This document shows positions 51,937 to 61,388 of a stretch of 64,000 nucleotides of DNA, piece by piece. Origin of the DNA: Nitrospira sp. ST-bin5 (lineage in GTDB: Bacteria > Nitrospirota > Nitrospiria > Nitrospirales > Nitrospiraceae); assembly GCA_002083555.1 (NCBI GenBank), contig MSXN01000012.1, positions 1 through 64,000 on the forward strand. Reading direction: 5' to 3'. Each line of letters begins with the position of its first letter. Position 1 is the first letter of the stretch. The notes under the pieces are model-generated. The model was not told the DNA's origin. It did not search any database and saw only the letters and a list, made by a program, of their open reading frames with translations. Made by a program: the position numbers and the translations under genes.

Positions 51937-52212
51937 TTAGGCGAGCGACGGAATGGCAGCGTTCGCATCGCTCGCCGGTTCTTCATGCTGAGCGGTTGTC
52001 GGCGTTTGTCTTATCGACAATATCCTCTTGTGAGGCCGGGCTCTGTCCAGGATCGGAGCAGGCGGCGTGCTGCGATGTTTCAGAATGAGAGGATCGAGCA
52101 CCTCTCCGCAAATCAAGCAGCGCCAGGCTGAAAACCAGCACTGGCCGGCCTCGTCCTGCAAGTCCAGGTAATCGTCCTGCATCATTAATCCGGCGCATCG
52201 CGGACATTTCAT
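51937..52212 (-). CDS. Small zinc-ribbon protein
   Basis: A 91-residue protein with CPRCAGLM (Cys 3/6) and CLICGEVLDP (second CxxC), a two-knuckle zinc ribbon, and an unstructured Pro/Ala-rich tail. The CWFSAWRC segment between the knuckles recurs in short conserved hypotheticals. Function unknown; it lies in the Fe-S gene row. Confidence 0.65.
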   Translation of the reverse strand: MKCPRCAGLMMQDDYLDLQDEAGQCWFSAWRCLICGEVLDPLILKHRSTPPAPILDRARPHKRILSIRQTPTTAQHEEPASDANAAIPSLA

Positions 52213-52301
52213 ACCGGTTTCCTCAAAAAATACGACTCATATCTCAGCAGCTTCCTTTGCCCTTATTCTTATGGCTCCGAAGGCCGTGATGTTCCGACTC
52301 G

Positions 52302-52709
52302 TCACGGTTTGCTCGGGACAACCGTGGAGTCGGCGCCTTGCTTGAGCTGAAAATCAGCCAGCGCGGCTTTGATTGCATCTTCGGCGAGGACCGAACAATG
52401 AATCTTGACCGGTGGAAGATTGAGCTCCGCTACGATGTCGGTATTTTTTATTTTCCCGGCTTCCTCAAGCGTCTTGCCTTTCAGCCACTCTGTGGCCAGG
52501 CTGGAGCTGGCTATGGCGGAGCCGCAGCCGAAGGTTTTGAACCTGGCGTCTACAATCGTATCCTTCTGAACCTTGATCTGGAGTTTCATTACGTCACCGC
52601 ATTCTGGGGCCCCGACCATCCCGGTCCCGACTCCAGTCTCATCATTCTTGAAGCTCCCCATGTTTCGGGGGTTGTTGAAGTGGTCAATGACTTTATCGCT
52701 ATAGGCCAT
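52302..52709 (-). CDS. iscU: Iron-sulfur scaffold IscU
   Basis: A 135-residue scaffold for [2Fe-2S]/[4Fe-4S] assembly. Cys ligands C37 (GAPECGD with D39), C62 (FKTFGCGSAIASSS) and C105 (VKIHCSVLAED) are intact, as is the HscA-binding-type LPPVK (about 98-102). The N-terminus MAYSDKVIDHFNNPRNMG is standard. The sulfur donor IscS is not in this window, which is unusual for an isc locus. The gene precedes the other Fe-S genes in transcription order. Confidence 0.93.
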   Translation of the reverse strand: MAYSDKVIDHFNNPRNMGSFKNDETGVGTGMVGAPECGDVMKLQIKVQKDTIVDARFKTFGCGSAIASSSLATEWLKGKTLEEAGKIKNTDIVAELNLPPVKIHCSVLAEDAIKAALADFQLKQGADSTVVPSKP

Positions 52710-52794
52710 AGCGTCGCCCTCCCTCGTTAGACCGGTGAACCACCTCGCCTAGGCTATATTTTCAGACATCCAGGATCTCTGGAATGAGCCCTTG

Positions 52795-52977
52795 TCAATG
52801 CCATAGGATCCGCCCTTCCGCTTGGGCAAAGGCTTCCATGAGGCCCAAACCCATTCTGACGAGACCATCGTTGTCAGCGAGGGAAACCAAACGATCGAGC
52901 GTCATCGCTTCGGTCTCAGGTTCCAAGATTTTCCCGATACTCACAGGGACTTCGGTCGTGCCGTCTTTCTCAGTCAT
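52795..52977 (-). CDS. Hypothetical 60-residue protein
   Basis: A short frame starting ATG 52977 (MTEKDGTTEVPVSIGKILEP) and ending IGLGLMEAFAQAEGRILWH-like; acidic, soluble and protein-like in composition. It lies between the PAS activator and iscU on the same strand. No family recognised; the lack of a strong ribosome-binding site keeps confidence moderate. Confidence 0.45.
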   Translation of the reverse strand: MTEKDGTTEVPVSIGKILEPETEAMTLDRLVSLADNDGLVRMGLGLMEAFAQAEGRILWH

Positions 52978-53205
52978 GGGTCCATCCAGCCGACAGAGCA
53001 ATGTAGAAACTCGCCTTCACACACATAGCTCAGCAAGGCGGATGCCTCAAAAAGCGAAAGACATCTGTTCAGAACCCATTGATTTACTTAGAGACCGTGG
53101 AGAGAAAGAAGGGCGGGGAGAAGCTGACAGTGTCAAATTGATGCAAGATATGTATATATCAACTATATCAGTAAGTTACGAGTTCCATAATGATACATTG
53201 ATTGG

Positions 53206-54594
53206 TCATTTTGATTTAGTTTTTTTGGACAAATTATAGGTCTTCAGTCGTCTGAGTAAGGTCGAGCGGCTCATCCCAAGGTTTTTACAAGCCAATCGAT
53301 AATCCCACTCGGTTTGTTCGAGCGCCTGGACAATGGCTCTTTGCTCCAGAGCAGCAAGAGAAGTTGGTCCACCAGGTTTTCCTGTCCCTGGTTCCTGACT
53401 GTTGTGATAACTCTCAGCCAGCAAATGCTCGGGCAGATGCTCAAGCCTGATAGTGTGATCCGGGCACCGTATGAACGCATGCTCTAGAATGTTCTCAAGC
53501 TCCCGGACATTCCCCGGATACCGGTGAGCTTCGAGCAGCTTGAGAGCAGGGCCATCGAGATCCCGGACATTTTTCCCCATGGTTCGGTTGAGCCGGGCGA
53601 TTGAGTGTTCGATCAAGGGTAAAACGTCCTCCTTTCGGTCACGAAGGGGAGGGACGCGAATCGGGAAGACGTTCAATCGGTAATACAGATCGCCCCGAAA
53701 CCTTCCTTCTTCTACGGTCATGGCGAGATTCTTGTTGGTAGCAGCGACCACTCGCACGTCCACCTTGATGGTTTTATTTCCTCCCACCCGCTCGAACTCG
53801 CTTTCCTGCAACACTCGGAGAAGCTTGGCCTGCGCCATAGGTGTTATTTCCGCAATCTCGTCCAGGAAGATCGTTCCTCGATTAGCCATCTCGAATCGCC
53901 CCATGCGATCAGTGATGGCACCGGTGAAGGCTCCTTTCACGTGGCCGAACAATTCGCTTTCGAGAACGCCTTCGGCGAGCGCTGCACAGTTCACCGCGAC
54001 GAAGGGCTGGTCGCGTCTCGGGCTCAGCCGATGGATCTGCCTGGCAATGAGTTCCTTCCCGGTGCCGCTTTCACCTTCAATGAGAACGGTAGCTTTGGAA
54101 TTGGCCACTTGGGGCAGAAGGTCGAGAATGCCTTCCAGAGACTTGCTTCGAGTAACGATGGGGCCCCGTGCACCGATATTCCCTTGCCGTTCGAGTTTGG
54201 CTTTGAGCTCATTGATCTGACTCAGGTCGCGATAGATCTCCACGATGCCGGTAAAATTTCCCGCTGCATCGCGGAGGAGATCCGTGTTCAAGCTCACGGG
54301 AATCTTCCGGCCATCTTTGTTCTGAATGGTGGTTTCAAAATTCCGAACCTTTTCTCGATTGCGAATGGCCCGCTCCAGGATGCAGTCTTGCGTGGAACAG
54401 ATCGTTCCTTGCACCAGCAGGTGGCAGCCGAGTGGACGGCCAAGCAATTCATCTTCTTTGTATCCAAGTAACTCCCGCATGGCCCGATTTATATACCGGA
54501 TCGTCATGTCCAATCCGATTGTGACCACACCGTCTCCGATGCAGTCGAGCAGCATGGCTTCTTCGCAGCGGGTTTTCTGATCGGTCTGTGTCAT
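53206..54594 (-). CDS. PAS-domain sigma-54-dependent activator
   Basis: A 462-residue enhancer-binding protein. A PAS domain spans residues 15-125 and contains three cysteines spaced C57-x8-C66-x4-C71. The AAA+ domain has GESGTGKE (174-181) and GAFTGA (221-226). A Fis-type HTH is at the end (RLACKNLGMSRSTLLRRL). The cysteine set and position beside Fe-S genes raise the possibility of a redox or iron-sulfur signal. I do not see a clear GG-N10-GC promoter upstream of iscU, so its targets are unknown. Confidence 0.9.
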   Translation of the reverse strand: MTQTDQKTRCEEAMLLDCIGDGVVTIGLDMTIRYINRAMRELLGYKEDELLGRPLGCHLLVQGTICSTQDCILERAIRNREKVRNFETTIQNKDGRKIPVSLNTDLLRDAAGNFTGIVEIYRDLSQINELKAKLERQGNIGARGPIVTRSKSLEGILDLLPQVANSKATVLIEGESGTGKELIARQIHRLSPRRDQPFVAVNCAALAEGVLESELFGHVKGAFTGAITDRMGRFEMANRGTIFLDEIAEITPMAQAKLLRVLQESEFERVGGNKTIKVDVRVVAATNKNLAMTVEEGRFRGDLYYRLNVFPIRVPPLRDRKEDVLPLIEHSIARLNRTMGKNVRDLDGPALKLLEAHRYPGNVRELENILEHAFIRCPDHTIRLEHLPEHLLAESYHNSQEPGTGKPGGPTSLAALEQRAIVQALEQTEWDYRLACKNLGMSRSTLLRRLKTYNLSKKTKSK

Positions 54595-54914
54595 GCGTCC
54601 TACCTCTTATTCAGAACCAGAATGGGAAAGGTCTATGATTCTAATCTCCGGACGACTTTGTTCGTCAAGCCACTTGCTGACGAGAGACGGCGGTATATCG
54701 TTAAGAGCAGGGCTGAATTACCCATCTGATGAAATGAAACTGCCCTAAGAAATGGAGATAGATCGGTTTTGTTTTTATTTAGATCCAATCGATTTCCGAT
54801 GCTAGAGCGCTGGCGGAGTAGGCGCAGAGAGATGATAACAAGACTGCAAGCTGAGAAGAGTGAAGGATATGAAGCCCGGTGGCGGTTTGTGAGGGAATCG
54901 TGATACAGAAGCGT

Positions 54915-56390
54915 ATGGTCCTCCGTACGCTCGAACAGCTCGTTTTCGATAACTCTTATGCGCGTCTGCCGGAATCATTCCACGCCAAGTTGAACCCGAC
55001 GCCGTTTTCGACGGCTCCCTATCTCATCAGCTTTAATCGTGCGGCAGCGGAACTGATCGACCTGGATCCGGCGGAAGCGGCGCGTCCGGAATTCGCCGGC
55101 GTTTTCGGCGGGAGCCTGCTGGTGCCGGGGATGGAGCCGTTGGCCATGCTCTATTCCGGTCATCAATTCGGCACCTATGTTCCGCAGCTCGGCGACGGCC
55201 GCGCGATCCTCTTGGGCGAAGTCCGGAATGAGCGGGGCGAGAAATGGGATCTGCAACTCAAGGGCGCGGGGATGACGCCCTTTTCACGCGACGGCGACGG
55301 CCGCGCCGTGCTGCGTTCCACGATTCGCGAGTATCTCTGCAGCGAGGCCATGCACGGGCTCGGCATTCCCACCACGCGGGCGCTCTGCGTCGTCGGCAGC
55401 GACCATCAGGTCTATCGGGAACAGGTGGAGACCGGCGCGATTGTGCTGCGCATGGCGCCCTCGCACGTCCGATTCGGCTCGTTCGAAGTCTTTTACTATC
55501 GGAAGCAGCACGAGCAATTGAAAGTCCTGGCCGACTATGTAATCGCCCAGCACTATCCCCATCTGGTCGACGCTTCCGACAAATACGCGCGGTTCTTTAC
55601 CGAGGTGGTCGAGCGGACAGCGAAACTGATCGCCCAATGGCAGGCCGTCGGCTGGGCCCATGGCGTGATGAACACCGACAACATGTCAATCCTCGGGATC
55701 ACGCTTGACTATGGCCCGTTCGGCTTCATCGACGACTATGACCCCGGCTTCATCTGCAACCATTCCGACCACAACGGCCGCTATGCCTTCAATCAGCAGC
55801 CCTACATCGGGCTGTGGAATCTGAGTTGTCTTGCGCAGGCGTTGCTGCCATTGGCCGGGAAGGACGCACTGAAAGCAGCCCTGGATTCTTATACGCCTCT
55901 CTGCGAGCGCCGGTATATGGAACTGATGCAGGCCAAGGTTGGATTGACTGAAGAGCATGAGGATGATGCGGCGTTGATTCAGGATTTACTCGGCCTCATG
56001 CAACAGAGTCACGTCGATTACACGAACTGCTTCCGGGCCCTGGGTGTATTTTCATCAGCGGAGGGCTCGCTCAACGAATCGCTCCGCGATTTCTTTCTCG
56101 ACCGTGCGGCGTTCAATGCCTGGGCTCAGCGCTATGCCGAACGGTTGCGCAAGGAGCAGAGCCACGATGGGGAACGGCGCGCACGCATGAACCGGATCAA
56201 TCCTAACTATGTCCTGCGCAACTATCTGGCCCAGACTGCTATCGAGAAAGCGCAACAGAAGGACTATTCAGAAGTCGATTGCCTGTTGGCGCTGTTGCAA
56301 GATCCCTACAGCGAACAGCCGGGTATGGACGCCTACGCCGCCGCGCCCCCCAACTGGGGCAAGCATTTATCGGTGAGTTGCTCGTCCTGA
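54915..56390 (+). CDS. selO: SelO protein adenylyltransferase (YdiU/UPF0061)
   Basis: A 491-residue pseudokinase that transfers AMP to Ser, Thr or Tyr of target proteins in redox control. Motifs: YSGHQFGTYVPQLGDGRA, QLKGAGMTPFSRDGDGRAV, GVMNTDNMSILGITLDYGPF and FIDDYDPGFICNHSD, which carry the nucleotide- and metal-binding residues. Start choice: ATG 54915 (MVLRTLEQLVFDNSY) gives the usual N-terminus; GTG 54879 and GTG 54900 are possible. The C-terminal redox Cys motif (ending SVSCSS) is present in the form of C-S-S. Confidence 0.93.
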   Translation: MVLRTLEQLVFDNSYARLPESFHAKLNPTPFSTAPYLISFNRAAAELIDLDPAEAARPEFAGVFGGSLLVPGMEPLAMLYSGHQFGTYVPQLGDGRAILLGEVRNERGEKWDLQLKGAGMTPFSRDGDGRAVLRSTIREYLCSEAMHGLGIPTTRALCVVGSDHQVYREQVETGAIVLRMAPSHVRFGSFEVFYYRKQHEQLKVLADYVIAQHYPHLVDASDKYARFFTEVVERTAKLIAQWQAVGWAHGVMNTDNMSILGITLDYGPFGFIDDYDPGFICNHSDHNGRYAFNQQPYIGLWNLSCLAQALLPLAGKDALKAALDSYTPLCERRYMELMQAKVGLTEEHEDDAALIQDLLGLMQQSHVDYTNCFRALGVFSSAEGSLNESLRDFFLDRAAFNAWAQRYAERLRKEQSHDGERRARMNRINPNYVLRNYLAQTAIEKAQQKDYSEVDCLLALLQDPYSEQPGMDAYAAAPPNWGKHLSVSCSS

Positions 56391-56444
56391 TAGAGGTTTC
56401 CGCCGAGGCACTCTTTATGCTCCAGCTAGAAGCTGTGTTCAAAA

Positions 56445-56493
56445 GGGAGGCCGCTCGACTCACTGGACTGGTGGGTTCGCAGGGCGGCCTCCC
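56445..56493. terminator. Hairpin downstream of selO
   Basis: GGGAGGCCGC (56445-56454) and GCGGCCTCCC (56484-56493) pair perfectly around a 29-nt loop, 54 nt after the selO stop. There is no T-run on the plus strand; on the minus strand the arm runs into TTTTG. A factor-dependent or structural terminator is possible. Confidence 0.35.
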
Positions 56494-56534
56494 GCCGCCA
56501 AAGAGCAAGGAGCATGAGCGTGAAGTTTCAGACG

Positions 56535-58032
56535 ATGTCACAGACCGGTAGGAGCCTGCTCGTCTCGGTCTGGTTCCTGATGGTGCTTGCCGCCTGTACG
56601 CAGCGGGGGCGGCGCAACTTTACCGGCTCCCTCGGTCACCCCGCCACCGGTAACCGTAAATCCTGCAACCATCACGCTGGCGAGTCCCGCGCAGAATGCG
56701 ACGGTCCCGGTCGGTCCCGTTACCGTCTCATTCGCGACGCAGTTCTTCACGATTGGCACGCCCGGTCAGCCCCATTTGCACTTCTATCTTGATGCCGATC
56801 CCGTGCCCTACCGGTTTTACGACGGACCGGCGATCATGGATGACAACGGCGTGCTCTACAACGGGGTCCATACGCATTTCGTTCATTGGAAATCGGCGAC
56901 GTCTTTCGACATCTTCGGACTTTCATCCAACGCTCATACCGTTCGGTTCGTCCTCGCCGATCAGAACAACAATGACTTGCCGAACCAGGAGGCGACCAAG
57001 ACGCTCACCTTCTCAGTCAGCCAACCGCCGGCCGGTGATTTGACTCTTCAGTCCGTCCTGCCGGGTCTGAATTTTCCCGTTGGCCTCTCGCTGGCTCCTG
57101 ACGGACGGGTCTTTTTCAACGAACGCCTGACAGGGAAGATTCGTATCATCAATCCGCAATGGCAGCTCGTGCCGACGGAGTTTTGCCAGATCGCGATCAC
57201 CACGAGCGGGGAGCAGGGTCTGCTCGGTCTGACCCTCGATCCGGACTTTGCGACGAACCATTTTGTGTACGCTTATCATTCAGTCTCCGGCCCTTTGCGC
57301 AATCGAGTGGTCCGTTACACCGAGTCCGCCGGATCCTGCACGAATCAGCAGATCATTCTCGACAATCTGCCGGCCAGTACCAATCACAACGGCGGCATCA
57401 TTCAGTTTGGGCCTGACGGCAAGCTCTATGTGGTCATCGGCGACGCGGAAAATACGGCGAATGCACAGAATGTGGCGTCGCTGGCAGGAAAAGTTCTGCG
57501 TGTAAATCCCGACGGGTCGGCTCCGTCCGATAACCCGTTCTTCTCAAACCCGAACGCCGATGCGAAGAAGGTCTTCAGCCTCGGTCATCGCAATAGCTAC
57601 GGATTTACCTTTCATCCCCACACCGGCCATCTGTGGGAAACCGAGAACGGCCCCGGTGATAACGACGAAATCAATCGCGTCGTGGCCGGGGGAAACTTCG
57701 GCTGGCCGACTGCCGGAGGGATTGCGAACAATCCGAGCTTCCTCAATCCGATCCTGGCCTACACACCGACGATCGCCCCGACCGGGATCATCGCCATACC
57801 CGAAGACTCCACAGTCTATCCTGCGGCCTACAAGAACAATCTGTTGTTCACGGCCTGGAACGATGGCCGGATCCGCCGTGTGGTCTTGAGCGGGGCCGAT
57901 CTCACGCAGTTGGGCAGCACCAGCACGGCATACAACGGCGGCCTGGGTGGGCTCCTCAGCATGATGCTGGGGGCCGACGGGTATGTCTACGTGTCCACCG
58001 CCGGGGGCATCTTCAAAGTCGTTCCCCAGTAG
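56535..58032 (+). CDS. PQQ-dependent sugar dehydrogenase-like lipoprotein, frameshifted near N-terminus
   Basis: Residues of the main frame (56587-58032) form a six-bladed GSDH/sorbosone dehydrogenase propeller: FPVGLSLAPDGRVFFNERLT, GEQGLLGLTLDPDF, HNGGIIQFGPDGKLYVVIGD, LGHRNSYGFTFHP and ENGPGDNDEINRV are typical PQQ-family patterns. A preceding Ig-like segment (about 15-145) is fused. A lipoprotein signal (MSQTGRSLLVSVWFLMVLAAC, starting at 56535) lies in another frame; removing one G from the run at about 56604-56609 joins it to GGATLPAPSV. The gene may be genuinely broken or the extra G may be an assembly error. Expected: membrane-anchored periplasmic aldose/alcohol oxidation. Confidence 0.75.
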
Positions 58033-58141
58033 TCCACTATCTGCTCAATCCTCTTCCAATCGGTCCCCTGAAACTCCTTGCAGTCTCCTCCTCTGTCTGA
58101 TGTAGAGTGACGGGACGGTCATCTCTGGAGGAGCGCAACCT

Positions 58142-61100
58142 GTGGCGAAATCGCGCGGTGATTCGAAGCTGGCGGTGGCGGGCGCGTTGACGCTCGTGCT
58201 GGCCATTGCCGGTGTGCTGTTGGTGAAAGATCCGCTGCGCAGTTCGCGGCCGGTCGGCACCGGGCTGGACATGAAGCAGAGCACCGGCGAGCAGTTGGTC
58301 CGGGCGCGGCTGTGGGAAGATCCGGTGGCGGCGGTCGAGCGGGCTATCCGGGAGAAGGGGGCGCCCCAAGCGGCGTCCGGGGCGGCATCCTCCTTGGCCC
58401 AACGGCTCAGCACGCTTCGGGAGGCGATCGCCGAGCGGGTCAAGAGCGGGCAGCGCCTGACGGTTTTATTGACGACCACAACCGGCGGGCCGTATGTGGA
58501 AAGCACCGAGTCGCGGCTCCGCGACCGCTACGCGATCGGCACGGCGCTTGGCGTCGCCTGCTACGTTCCGGAAGATGAGACCCATCTCTCCTTTGTCGAT
58601 TGGGAACCCCGAGGCTCCGTTCAGGGGCTGCCCTATGAATGGTATCGACTGAGAAAGACCCGTAACTGTGGTGAGCCCGGATCCCGTGCGGACAGCGTCC
58701 TGGTGGTCTGGCTCCCCGACGAAGCCTTGAACCGCGGCTTCCTGGCCACCTTGACGTCGCTGTCCCAGGGGCTGGCCTGTCAGGAAGCAGGCAAAGGCGC
58801 GTGTCTCCTCACCGACGACAAGCGCCAGCTCGTACGGCTGAATCCCGCAATACAACAGGCCGTCACGTTCAAAATTATCGGCCCGCGCAGCTCTTCGGCC
58901 TATCGCGCGCTGCTGGATGAGGCGGGGACGCTGTACGGCAATCCGCATGACGGGCTCGGGGTCTGGCCGAACGCCGACGGGTCGATCGAGCTGTATTCGC
59001 CCTGGGCCAGCGCCATGAAAGGGCTCCTGGCCTACGGGCTCAAGGCGGAGTCGGGCAAAGGCGCGGCCTGTGCGACCTATGCCGATTGCGAACATGAATT
59101 TTATCGTCGGCTGGCCGATGCGAACATCCGGCTCGTCTACGACGTCGGCTCGGACGAGCAACGGTTCGAATCGCTGATCGCCGAATTGGGCCGGCGGCAG
59201 GTCCGGCTCGGTTGGGATGCCGTGATTCTCATCGGTGAGTGGGACTCCTTCTACGGACGGGCATTGCCGATCGAGTTTCGCGCGGCCGCCTGTGCCAAGG
59301 TGGCGACGTTTACGGAAGAGGATCTTAAGCAGATCCAAGTGCCGGTGGATATCAAACGCTTGTGTCCGAACATCCCGCAGGCCGTGGATTTGCAGATCCA
59401 ACGGCCCGCCGACTACGAAGGGCTTGCGCTCAACGTCTTTCGCTACAGCTATCTGGGCGGACTGGACGGAGAGGTGCCGGGGGACGACGCGGCGAGAGCC
59501 GCCCGGGCTGCCAAGGCGGCAGCCGGCAATCAGGCCGGAGACGTGAATCGAGACCGCCCGGAGGGCACCAGCCAGCTCGATTATGTGCGCGCGCTCGTTG
59601 CGCGCATCCATGACGAAGGTGAGGGCGCCAGAGCGATCGGGATCATGGGGACGGATCCCTACGACGCTTTGCTCATCATCAAGGCCCTCCGGCCGTTTTT
59701 CCCGCACGCGATCTTTTTCACGCTGGATCTCGACGCGCGTCATCTTCATCCGAGCGAGTACAAGTCGACACGCAACATGCTCGTTGCCTCGCCGTTCGGC
59801 TTGCAGCTGGACGGAAGCCTTCAGCGCGATGTGCCGCCGTTCCGCAGCAGCTATCAGACCTCGGCCTACTTTGCCGCGTTGCAGGCGGTGGAGCATGTCA
59901 CGTGCGAGTCCAACGGTCATCAGCCGCGGGAAGGGCCTTGCACATCGGCGTATCATGCGTCGATGACCCCGGAGGATCGCCTCTACGATGCGGGGTCTCA
60001 TCCCAGGCTCTTCGAAGTGGGCCGGAACGGAGCCGTAGATTTGAGTGTAGTCGATCAGGAGGGGATTCGTACGATCCATCCCCTGCGGCCGGACCTCGCC
60101 TATACCGAACAATACGGGCAGCTGAAGCAAGGAGTCGGGTTCGATAACACCGCCGTAGCGGCCAGCGTCGTCCTCGCGCTCCTGACCGGAATCATCATAG
60201 CGTGGAGCCATCAGCGGCTCTGGCTCTGGGTCACGGGGAGTCCCGCATTATTGGGGGCCCTGGGGATCATCCTCCTGGCTTCCTTCTCGGCGTTCGCGGC
60301 ATTCGGCGGCGCGACGGCGTTGCTCGCCGGTCATGACGAAGGGGAGCCATTCTCCTGGACCGCCGGCGTCAGCATCTGGCCGAGCGAACTGCTGCGCTTC
60401 CTCGTGGTGGTTCTCTGTCTCGTCCTGCTGGCGAAAGGGATGCGGGATCTCACCAACAACAGCGATCTGATCGGCCGGGATTTTCTGTTCCAGGACGACT
60501 CCGGCGGCAAGCGGTTTTCACCAGGGACTTTCTGGACCAACCTCAAGCGGGTGTCCCATCCGGCCGAGACGATGACGGCGACGACGGTGGATCAGGCCTG
60601 GTCCTGGTATCGCGAGGCCGGCAAACCCGCGCAACGCGCGGCGCGAACCATACTTCTGTTTCTGCTGTATCTCGCGGTCATGGGGTCGCTGAAACGGTGG
60701 GTGCTGGACGAGGAGATGATCCATCCCTGCCGGGGGCACCTGAGCTGCACGGTCGATTGGGTTCTGACGATCGGCAGCGTGGCGCTCGTAGGTCTGCTCA
60801 ATCTGGCGGTCTTCGACGCGGTGATGCTTTGTCGGCGGTGGATCGGCTGGGTGACCGCCTCCACCGGCGGCTGGTCCGATCAAGTGCAGGAGGAGTATCT
60901 TCGGGACTACGGCCTGGGCCAGGCCCAGAAAGCGGAGTTTGAGAAGCTGAAGTACCTGGCGGTGGTGGATCTGATCGGGCAGCGGACCGAAGTGGTGAAT
61001 CGCCTGATTCGTTATCCGTTCTTCGCGCTGCTGATCATGATCGCTGCCCGGAGCGACTACTTCGATATCTGGAACTACCCGCTGCTCCTCCTGTGCTTCT

Positions 61101-61378
61101 GGGGGCTGAACGTCCTGCTGGCGTTGCTGGCGGCGCTCCTCCTCTACCAGGCGGCGAGCAAGGCGAAAGCCGCCATGTTGACCGGGCTGAGCCGGCAGAT
61201 GGTCCAGGCTCTGGGGATCGGGCAGGATCGTGATGTCCGGATGAAGCAAGTTCAGTTCATCATCGATGAAGTCGAAGCCAATGAGCAGGGTGCCTTCGTT
61301 CCGCTCTACCAGCAGCCGGTGATCGAATCGTCGCTCTACGGCATCGTCGCCTTGTTGCAATATTTGTATATGAGGTAA
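58142..61378 (+). CDS. Large uncharacterised membrane protein with periplasmic receptor-like domain
   Basis: A 1078-residue protein. GTG start at 58142 with GGAGGAGCG upstream. One N-terminal membrane helix (about 10-27) is followed by ~620 extracytoplasmic residues containing segments like GIMGTDPYDALLIIKALRPF and HAIFFTLDLDARHL, which look like a type 1 periplasmic-binding (Leu/Ile/Val receptor) fold. The C-terminal third has about six to seven helices (e.g. VAASVVLALLTGIIIAW; LLRFLVVVLCLVLLA). No kinase, cyclase or HAMP domain is visible. Possibly a solute-sensing or transporting protein; family not recognised. The large opposite-strand frame (58466-60211) is a shadow. Confidence 0.7.
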   Translation: MAKSRGDSKLAVAGALTLVLAIAGVLLVKDPLRSSRPVGTGLDMKQSTGEQLVRARLWEDPVAAVERAIREKGAPQAASGAASSLAQRLSTLREAIAERVKSGQRLTVLLTTTTGGPYVESTESRLRDRYAIGTALGVACYVPEDETHLSFVDWEPRGSVQGLPYEWYRLRKTRNCGEPGSRADSVLVVWLPDEALNRGFLATLTSLSQGLACQEAGKGACLLTDDKRQLVRLNPAIQQAVTFKIIGPRSSSAYRALLDEAGTLYGNPHDGLGVWPNADGSIELYSPWASAMKGLLAYGLKAESGKGAACATYADCEHEFYRRLADANIRLVYDVGSDEQRFESLIAELGRRQVRLGWDAVILIGEWDSFYGRALPIEFRAAACAKVATFTEEDLKQIQVPVDIKRLCPNIPQAVDLQIQRPADYEGLALNVFRYSYLGGLDGEVPGDDAARAARAAKAAAGNQAGDVNRDRPEGTSQLDYVRALVARIHDEGEGARAIGIMGTDPYDALLIIKALRPFFPHAIFFTLDLDARHLHPSEYKSTRNMLVASPFGLQLDGSLQRDVPPFRSSYQTSAYFAALQAVEHVTCESNGHQPREGPCTSAYHASMTPEDRLYDAGSHPRLFEVGRNGAVDLSVVDQEGIRTIHPLRPDLAYTEQYGQLKQGVGFDNTAVAASVVLALLTGIIIAWSHQRLWLWVTGSPALLGALGIILLASFSAFAAFGGATALLAGHDEGEPFSWTAGVSIWPSELLRFLVVVLCLVLLAKGMRDLTNNSDLIGRDFLFQDDSGGKRFSPGTFWTNLKRVSHPAETMTATTVDQAWSWYREAGKPAQRAARTILLFLLYLAVMGSLKRWVLDEEMIHPCRGHLSCTVDWVLTIGSVALVGLLNLAVFDAVMLCRRWIGWVTASTGGWSDQVQEEYLRDYGLGQAQKAEFEKLKYLAVVDLIGQRTEVVNRLIRYPFFALLIMIAARSDYFDIWNYPLLLLCFWGLNVLLALLAALLLYQAASKAKAAMLTGLSRQMVQALGIGQDRDVRMKQVQFIIDEVEANEQGAFVPLYQQPVIESSLYGIVALLQYLYMR

Positions 61379-61388
61379 CGGATCATTT

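Noticed and set aside
52710..52794. Sigma-54 promoter upstream of iscU
   Set aside because: No TGGCAC-N5-TTGC type sequence on the coding strand.
58466..60211. 581-codon minus-strand frame opposite the large membrane protein
   Set aside because: Antisense shadow; no SD, no domain, while the plus-strand gene has signal and membrane helices.
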